DNA of 9,262 bases from Robiginitomaculum sp. (GTDB lineage Bacteria > Pseudomonadota > Alphaproteobacteria > Caulobacterales > Maricaulaceae), in the NCBI GenBank assembly GCA_002733485.1, contig NVVU01000092.1, positions 1,528-10,789 on the forward strand, given 5' to 3'. Position 1 is the first letter of the stretch. Every line of letters starts with the position of its first letter. Shown in pieces: positions 4,044 to 9,262 of this stretch. Under the pieces are notes generated by a model. The model searched no databases and had not been told where the DNA came from. It worked only from the letters and a program-made list of their open reading frames with translations. The translations under genes and the position numbers were made by a program.

Positions 4044-6599
4044 AGCCTTCGCCTTGGGCTTGGGCATGGCCTTCGGTTTAGCCTTCGCCTTGGGTTTCGC
4101 TTTCGCTTTAGTTTTCTTGGGGTTTTTGGCTTTGGCAGCAATCCATTCCAGCGCCTGTTCCATGGTTACGCTTTGTGGATCGGTGCCTTTGGGCAAGGTG
4201 GCGTTGATTTTTTCGTATTTTACATAAGGCCCATAACGGCCATCCATCACCCGCACCGGCTTGCCACTTTCTGGGTGGTCGCCCAGTTCTTTTAACGCCG
4301 TGGCAGCCTGGCGCGCCTTGCTGCGCTTTTCGGCCAGCACATCAACGGCGCGGTTTATGCCAATCTCAAACACGTCTTCAACGGATGGAAGATTAGCATA
4401 AGTTTTGACGTGATGCACATAGGGACCATAGCGGCCAATGGCGGCGGTGATCATTTCCCCGTCTTCGGGGTGCGAGCCAATTTCGCGCGGCAAGCTAAGA
4501 AGTTTTAGTGCCCGCTCCAGAGTCAGGGTGTCCGGAGTCCAGGTTTTGGGCAGGCTGGCGCGTTTGGGTTTCTCTTCTTCGCCCAATTGCACATAAGGCC
4601 CAAAACGCCCGCTTTTGAGAAGGACCGGCAGCCCGCTCTCTGGGTCTTCGCCCAAAATCTCGTCGGCGGTCTGGCCATCTTCGCCTTCTTTGGCACTCAT
4701 GGGACGGGTGAATTTACAATCCGGGTATTCAGAACAGCCGATAAAGGCACCATAACGGCTGAGTTTCAGGCCAAGGCGGCCATCCTTGCATTTGGGGCAG
4801 ATGCGCGGATCAGGATCTCCTTCTTCGCGCGGAAATAAATGCGGTGCCAGCGCCTCATCCAAAGCATCCAGCACATGGGTGACCCGCAAATCAGAAATAT
4901 CTTCAACGGCGGCCGAAAACTCTTCCCAGAAATCGCGCAACAGCACTTTCCAGTCCATTTTACCGGCGCTGACTTGGTCCAGCCGTTCTTCCAGATCGGC
5001 GGTAAATTCGTATTGCACATAACGGGCGAAAAAGTTTTCCAGAAAGGCGGTAACCACACGGCCTTTGTCCTGGGGAATGAAGCGTTTTTTCTCCAGCACC
5101 ACGTAATCCCGATCCTGCAAAACCTGCATGATCGAGGCATAGGTGGATGGCCGGCCAATGCCCAGCTCTTCCATGCGTTTGACTAGCGAGGCCTCGGTAA
5201 AGCGTGGCGGCGGCTGGGTGAAATGCTGTTCGGCTTTGGCCTTGTCGATACCGATGAGCGTATCTTTTTTCAGTAATGGCAGTTTGGCCTGGCCTTCTTC
5301 TTTTTCGTCGTCCAGGCCTTCCTGATAGAGGTTTAAAAAGCCCGGGAAGAGGACAACCGTGCCGCTGGCACGCAGGCCCGTCTGGCCGCTTTCGTCGCTC
5401 AGTTCGATGGTTGTGCGTTCCAGCCGGGCGCTCTCCATCTGGCTGGCGCAGGCGCGTTTCCATACGAGAGCATAGAGCTTGGCCTCATCGCCGGTCAGTC
5501 TCAGATCATCGGGATGGCGATAGAATGATGTCGGGCGCACCGCCTCGTGGCCTTCCTGAGCATTTTTGGCCTTGGATTTATAAAAACGCGGTTTTGGTGG
5601 CAGGAATTCATCGCCAAAGCGCTTGCCAATCATGGAACGGACCTGTTGCACCGCTTCGCCGATCATTTGCACGCTGTCGGTCCGCATATAGGTGATCAGG
5701 CCGGTGTTTTCGCCATCAATGGACATGCCTTCATAGAGCTTTTGTGCGGTGCGCATGGTGCGCGTGGCCGAGAATCCAAGTTTGCGTGCGGCCTCCTGCT
5801 GCATGGTTGAGGTGGTAAAGGGCGGGGCCGGGTGACGCTTGGCCGGTTTAGCCTCTACATTGCCAACATGGAAGGAACCGGACTTGACGATGTCTTTGGC
5901 CCGCATAGCCGCGTTCTCATCGCCAAGACTCAGCTTGCCCAGTTTTTTGCCATCCAGCTGCACCAGGCGCGCCGGGAAGGGAGCGGCCCCTTCGGCAAGG
6001 GCCTCGGCTTCTATGGTCCAGTATTCATCGCTGACAAATTTTTCAATTTCCAGTTCACGATCACATATCAGGCGCAGGGATACCGATTGGACCCGTCCCG
6101 CAGAACGAGAGCCGGGTAGCTTTCGCCACAAAACCGGGGACAGGGTAAAACCAACCAGATAGTCCAGTGCCCGGCGGGCCAGATAGGCCTCCACCAGCTC
6201 CATATCAACTTCGCGAGGGTTGGCCATGGCATCCAGAACCGAGGTTTTGGTAATGGCGTTAAACACCACGCGCTGAACCGGCGTATCTTTCTTGAGGGCT
6301 TTGCGAGCGCGTAATGCCTCCAGCAAGTGCCAGGAAATAGCCTCGCCCTCTCGATCCGGGTCAGTGGCCAGAATAAGCGAATCGGCGTTCCTGACCGCAT
6401 CGGCAATGGCTTTCAAATGTCCTTTGGAACGGGCACTGACTTCCCAGCTCATGGCGAAATCTTCGTCCGGACGCACAGAACCATCCTTGGGCGGCAGATC
6501 ACGCACATGGCCAAAACTGGCAAAGACTTCAAAGTCTTTTCCCAGATATTTGTTTATAGTCTTTGCTTTCGCCGGGGACTCAACGACGACAACCTTCAT
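4041..6599 (-). CDS. topA: DNA topoisomerase I (type IA)
   Basis: An 852-residue type IA enzyme that relaxes negative supercoils by nicking one strand through a tyrosine. The TOPRIM domain starts at once (VVVESPAKAKTI, with Glu7) and contains DPDREGE (80-86). The nucleophile is Tyr304 in GLITYMRTDS, with Arg306 two residues later. The conserved EELGIGRPSTYASI block is at 477-490. A four-cysteine zinc ribbon follows (Cys601, Cys604, Cys622, Cys628). Then come three repeats built around a GR(F/Y)GPYV motif (664-670, 722-728, 787-793), as in topoisomerase C-terminal domains. The last 30 or so residues are a Lys/Ala/Pro tail with repeated KAKPKA units, likely unstructured and DNA-binding. ATG at 6599 follows AGAGGG with 8-nt spacing. 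It is the first gene of the operon; dprA, often its upstream neighbour in this class, is absent here. Confidence 0.98.
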   Translation of the reverse strand: MKVVVVESPAKAKTINKYLGKDFEVFASFGHVRDLPPKDGSVRPDEDFAMSWEVSARSKGHLKAIADAVRNADSLILATDPDREGEAISWHLLEALRARKALKKDTPVQRVVFNAITKTSVLDAMANPREVDMELVEAYLARRALDYLVGFTLSPVLWRKLPGSRSAGRVQSVSLRLICDRELEIEKFVSDEYWTIEAEALAEGAAPFPARLVQLDGKKLGKLSLGDENAAMRAKDIVKSGSFHVGNVEAKPAKRHPAPPFTTSTMQQEAARKLGFSATRTMRTAQKLYEGMSIDGENTGLITYMRTDSVQMIGEAVQQVRSMIGKRFGDEFLPPKPRFYKSKAKNAQEGHEAVRPTSFYRHPDDLRLTGDEAKLYALVWKRACASQMESARLERTTIELSDESGQTGLRASGTVVLFPGFLNLYQEGLDDEKEEGQAKLPLLKKDTLIGIDKAKAEQHFTQPPPRFTEASLVKRMEELGIGRPSTYASIMQVLQDRDYVVLEKKRFIPQDKGRVVTAFLENFFARYVQYEFTADLEERLDQVSAGKMDWKVLLRDFWEEFSAAVEDISDLRVTHVLDALDEALAPHLFPREEGDPDPRICPKCKDGRLGLKLSRYGAFIGCSEYPDCKFTRPMSAKEGEDGQTADEILGEDPESGLPVLLKSGRFGPYVQLGEEEKPKRASLPKTWTPDTLTLERALKLLSLPREIGSHPEDGEMITAAIGRYGPYVHHVKTYANLPSVEDVFEIGINRAVDVLAEKRSKARQAATALKELGDHPESGKPVRVMDGRYGPYVKYEKINATLPKGTDPQSVTMEQALEWIAAKAKNPKKTKAKAKPKAKAKPKAMPKPKAKA

Positions 6600-6755
6600 G
6601 GAACCTACCCTCTGGATCGGCCCGGCGCTTAATCTCGCGGGCTGTCGCGAAAAGAAAGGCTAACCTCGCAATTGTCAATGCACAGGGGTTTCCCAACACA
6701 CAAAAACCCTTTAGGGGTGCGTATATGCAATATTACACGTTATGAGAGAGTTGTC
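6600..6755. promoter_or_regulatory. Divergent control region between topA and the small ORF
   Basis: On the minus strand a perfect TTGACA (6678-6673) lies about 75 bp before the topA ATG. The hexamer 17 bp further on (TCTTTT, 6655-6650) is a poor -10, so the promoter call rests mostly on the -35. A short inverted pair, GGGTTT (6686-6691) with AAACCC (6704-6709), competes with ACCC (6706-6709) and GGGT (6715-6718). No clear plus-strand promoter is visible for the small ORF. Confidence 0.4.
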
Positions 6756-6941
6756 ATGACCCCTGAACCACAAACTAAACTTCGCGACCCCCAAGGCCAT
6801 ACCCGTTCTGACGCAGTCCTCTATCTGGTGGCGATCCTGCCTGAGCTGGCAGAGATCGCTAAAATGGCCGGCATAGAGGATTTGGGACAGCAAATTGATC
6901 AGGCTGCAAACCTGGCGCGGCAGGCGTTGAGCAGACCCTGA
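6756..6941 (+). CDS. Possible small helical protein, 61 residues, function unknown
   Basis: A 61-residue frame starts at ATG 6756 (MTPEPQTKLRDPQGHTRSDA). The frame is open further upstream to 6672, but those 28 residues look like translated leader DNA. A weak purine run (GAGAG) sits about 5 nt before the ATG. After a polar start, residues from about 19 on (DAVLYLVAILPELAEIAKMAG, then a second stretch to about 58) would make two amphipathic helices rich in Leu, Ala and Ile. No signal peptide or clear membrane helix is present. It lies divergent to topA, and its TGA (6939-6941) directly abuts the kinase stop at 6942. I recognise no family. It could be a real small protein or chance; the balanced, plausible composition favours real. 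Confidence 0.5.
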   Translation: MTPEPQTKLRDPQGHTRSDAVLYLVAILPELAEIAKMAGIEDLGQQIDQAANLARQALSRP

Positions 6942-9146
6942 TCAGGCGCTGTTGACGAGCCTGGTAGTTTTAGGGTGTGTTCTGTTTTGTGCACTGGCAC
7001 GTGCAATTGCGGTTAACAGCACCCGTGGATCTATAGGTTTGGCAACATAATCGGTCATGCCGATGTCAATGCATTTCTGCCGATCACCGCTCATTGCATT
7101 GGCAGTCATGGCGATGATGGGGATGTTGGCATTGGGGCCGTCCGATGACCGTATTTCCCGGGTGGTGGTCATGCCATCTTTTCGTGGCATTTGAACATCC
7201 ATCAGCACCAGGTCAAATGATTGGCTGGCAAGCTGTTCCAGCGCCTCAACGCCGTCCTCAACCATGATCACATCATAATTAAACGGTTGCAGAAAGGCCT
7301 TGAGCACTCGTTGATTCAAAGGATTGTCTTCGGCGGCGAGAATACGCAGACGTGTTTTAGACGGATCCGTTTGTATGATAGCAGGATCCGATGATTCTTT
7401 TTCTGCATCTTTTAGGCTTTTGCGGGTAACCACTGGGGATTCAAGAACAAAAGTAAAGCATGTGCCTTCGCCAGGTTTAGAGGCAATGGAAATATCCCCG
7501 TTCATCAACTGCGCCAGTTTTTTGGAAATTGCCAGCCCAAGTCCGGTGCCGCCAAATTTTCGGGTTACCGATTTATCGGCCTGTTCAAACGAGGTGAACA
7601 GTCGGCTTTGAGCTTCTTCGGAAATGCCAACGCCGGTATCGCGCACCGCGAAGAAAATTCTGGCCTTGTCATTGCTGATCGATTCGGCGCTGACATGGAG
7701 ACAAACCTCGCCTTGCTCGGTAAATTTAACGGCGTTCGACAAAAGGTTGTACACGATCTGGCGAATGCGGGTGATGTCGCCCCGAATAACCGATGGGACA
7801 TCGTCATCAATGGTGCAGATAAAACTCAACCCCTTGTCTTCGGCATTGGGCGCCCATAACCGCTCCAGCCGTTTGACCGCATGGCGAACATCCACCTCTA
7901 TGGTTTCCATTTCCAGCTTGCCGGCTTCGATTTTGGAAAGGTCCAGTATGTCGTTCAGCACTGTCATCAGCATTTCACCGCCGTCGGTAAGGGCCGTAAT
8001 GTATTCTCTTTGTTGTGTATTCAGGTCCGAAGCTTTCAGTAAGGAAGCCATGCCTAATACCGCGTTCATGGGGGTGCGTAATTCATGGCTCATCATGGCC
8101 AGAAATTCGGACTTGGCCTGATTGGCTCTTTCTGCCTGTTTGCGGGCCTCAAGAAGATCGGTAATATCTCTGCGGATCGATATGCATTCTGTGATTTTAC
8201 CATCACCGTTTTTGATTGGAGAAATCGTGGTGTCTCCCCAATACAGGGACCCGTCCTTGGCCTTGTTCTGGATCAGGCCGGCCCAGACTTTGCCCGCATT
8301 CAGCTTGGCCTGCATGTCTTCGAAAAATTTCTTCGAATGATGTCCGGAATCCAAAATGGTGTGGTGATGGCCAATTAACTCTTCGCGGCTGTACTGGGTT
8401 TTTTCGCAAAATGCATCATTGACTGAGAGCAACACTCCCTCAGGCGTGCTGCGGGTAACCATGGCATGGGTATCCAGTGCTTGGTTAAGCGCCATAAGCT
8501 GGGCGTTCATGCGCTCTGCGTTTTCGGCTTCCTGTTCAGCAGATAATTGAGCGGCCTGCTGTTCCTGCATTACGCTGTGTAACCATTTATAGGCTTTGTT
8601 ATTGGCAAACAGAGGCAGGATCATGGCAAAGAAAACCGCAATCAACCCGTTCAGGCTCAACGTGTGTTCAATAAAATAGTCACAAAGGGGCAGGACCAGA
8701 AGTGGAATCACAAATGGCAGTACGGAAACCAGATAAAGAAATCTGGCGCGGGACAGCAAAATACTGGAATGCACCAGCGAGGCATTGAGCAATAAAATTG
8801 CAAATAATTTTCCTGCCGTGCCCCCTAACTCCCATAAGACAGGGCCAAGGGCGGCAAAAATTATCGTGGAAAATCCAACAATTATATTTGCCAGTATTTT
8901 TCCTTGGCGGGCAGAGAGAGCGCCTTTCTGAATCCGGGCCAGATAATTAAATGCACGGCCATCTATAAACTGTGCGGTCAATACCGCCGCAAACCAGATA
9001 AAAGCATATAATGGTGGAATGATCAGGGCAGCCAGCAAGGATACCAGGACAGCATAGACAACACGGCTTTTTCGGCCGGCATTTCGGCCCTTAGCAGCAT
9101 TTTCCAGCTCATTATAAAGCTGGTCTTCGTTTTGGTTATCGCTCAT
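6942..9146 (-). CDS. Hybrid sensor histidine kinase (6 TM - PAS - HisKA - HATPase - REC)
   Basis: A 734-residue membrane hybrid kinase. Six hydrophobic helices lie at about 28-44, 45-60, 84-105, 113-131, 133-154 and 163-181, with very short loops, so there is no periplasmic sensor domain. A probable coiled coil (190-225) leads to a PAS domain (about 220-330, with NDAFCEKTQYSREELIGH and a PAC-like YWGDTTISPI). The HisKA box SHELRTP has His354 as phosphorylation site. The ATPase shows N-box NLLSNAVKF (467-475), DTGVGI (503-508), FTSFEQAD (517-524) and GGTGLGLAI (532-540). The C-terminal receiver has acidic Glu606/Asp607, phospho-acceptor Asp650, Thr681 and Lys703, all intact. No Hpt domain follows. 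The ATG at 9146 has GGTGAA 6 nt upstream; the frame extends to a TTG at 9227, but that stretch looks non-coding. Signal and output partner are unknown; no regulator gene is adjacent. Confidence 0.95.
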   Translation of the reverse strand: MSDNQNEDQLYNELENAAKGRNAGRKSRVVYAVLVSLLAALIIPPLYAFIWFAAVLTAQFIDGRAFNYLARIQKGALSARQGKILANIIVGFSTIIFAALGPVLWELGGTAGKLFAILLLNASLVHSSILLSRARFLYLVSVLPFVIPLLVLPLCDYFIEHTLSLNGLIAVFFAMILPLFANNKAYKWLHSVMQEQQAAQLSAEQEAENAERMNAQLMALNQALDTHAMVTRSTPEGVLLSVNDAFCEKTQYSREELIGHHHTILDSGHHSKKFFEDMQAKLNAGKVWAGLIQNKAKDGSLYWGDTTISPIKNGDGKITECISIRRDITDLLEARKQAERANQAKSEFLAMMSHELRTPMNAVLGMASLLKASDLNTQQREYITALTDGGEMLMTVLNDILDLSKIEAGKLEMETIEVDVRHAVKRLERLWAPNAEDKGLSFICTIDDDVPSVIRGDITRIRQIVYNLLSNAVKFTEQGEVCLHVSAESISNDKARIFFAVRDTGVGISEEAQSRLFTSFEQADKSVTRKFGGTGLGLAISKKLAQLMNGDISIASKPGEGTCFTFVLESPVVTRKSLKDAEKESSDPAIIQTDPSKTRLRILAAEDNPLNQRVLKAFLQPFNYDVIMVEDGVEALEQLASQSFDLVLMDVQMPRKDGMTTTREIRSSDGPNANIPIIAMTANAMSGDRQKCIDIGMTDYVAKPIDPRVLLTAIARASAQNRTHPKTTRLVNSA

Positions 9147-9262
9147 CCAGAGTTCACCCACGCTAAAGCTAGAATGACTATAAGGGCGAAAGGTAAAAAA
9201 AAGATCTAACGTGGTCGTAAAAAACAAAGCAATGTTGAGTCAACAGATGCTCTTCCAAAAAA
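9147..9262 (-). promoter_or_regulatory. Upstream region of the kinase gene with candidate promoter and palindrome
   Basis: On the minus strand, TTGCTT and TTAGAT are separated by 17 bp (at about 9232-9204) and are a weak promoter candidate. GTTGA-G-TCAAC (9234-9244) is a palindrome with 5-bp arms just upstream and could be an operator. An A8 tract on the plus strand (about 9195-9202) adds bendable AT-rich DNA. All of this is by eye; no known regulator motif is recognised. Confidence 0.3.

Noticed and set aside
6672..6755. N-terminal extension of the small plus-strand protein
   Set aside because: It overlaps the topA -35 candidate, and the ATG at 6756 has at least a weak purine-rich site.
9147..9227. 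Upstream TTG start of the kinase adding 27 residues
   Set aside because: The added residues are Phe/Thr-rich and lie over the probable promoter; ATG at 9146 has a good GGTGAA site 6 nt upstream.

Overview
The window looks like chromosome of an alphaproteobacterium. The main evidence is a tight topA–rnr–NUDIX operon, an arrangement familiar from that class. TopA also has a lysine-rich tail of a kind seen there, and the intergenic DNA carries palindromes with the GTCATT...CCGG / CCGG...ATCCAG style common in alphaproteobacterial genomes. I cannot name genus or species. No phage, plasmid, CRISPR, tRNA or rRNA signal is visible.

Layout, left to right. (1) 1-270, minus strand: the first 90 codons of a membrane-anchored protein of the adenylate-cyclase/TPR-repeat type, cut off by the window edge. 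(2) 271-1086: about 0.8 kb without a credible gene. It has an AT-rich leader in front of gene 1, then a dense cluster of different extragenic palindromes (471-880), then a 127-bp inverted-repeat segment (884-1010) containing four regularly spaced G-tracts on the minus strand. (3) 1087-6599, minus strand: a compact three-gene operon transcribed topA -> rnr -> NUDIX hydrolase. topA and rnr are 9 nt apart, with the topA stop codon inside the rnr Shine-Dalgarno. rnr and NUDIX overlap by 4 nt at a TTGA junction, with the NUDIX gene starting at TTG. (4) 6600-6755: a divergent control region. (5) 6756-6941, plus strand: a possible 61-residue protein of unknown function. (6) 6942-9146, minus strand: a hybrid sensor histidine kinase with six predicted membrane helices, a PAS domain, a complete kinase core and a receiver domain, followed by its upstream region to the window end.

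Functionally, the operon joins DNA supercoil relaxation (TopA), 3'-5' decay of structured RNA (RNase R) and a Nudix-type diphosphate hydrolase. These are housekeeping functions, and coupled translation is likely. The kinase is complete in all phosphorelay residues except that no Hpt domain or output regulator lies nearby, so it probably signals to a partner encoded elsewhere.

No clearly new biological system is present. The parts most worth a second look are the palindrome-rich spacer (471-1010) and the small ORF whose 3' end abuts that of the kinase with no spacer.
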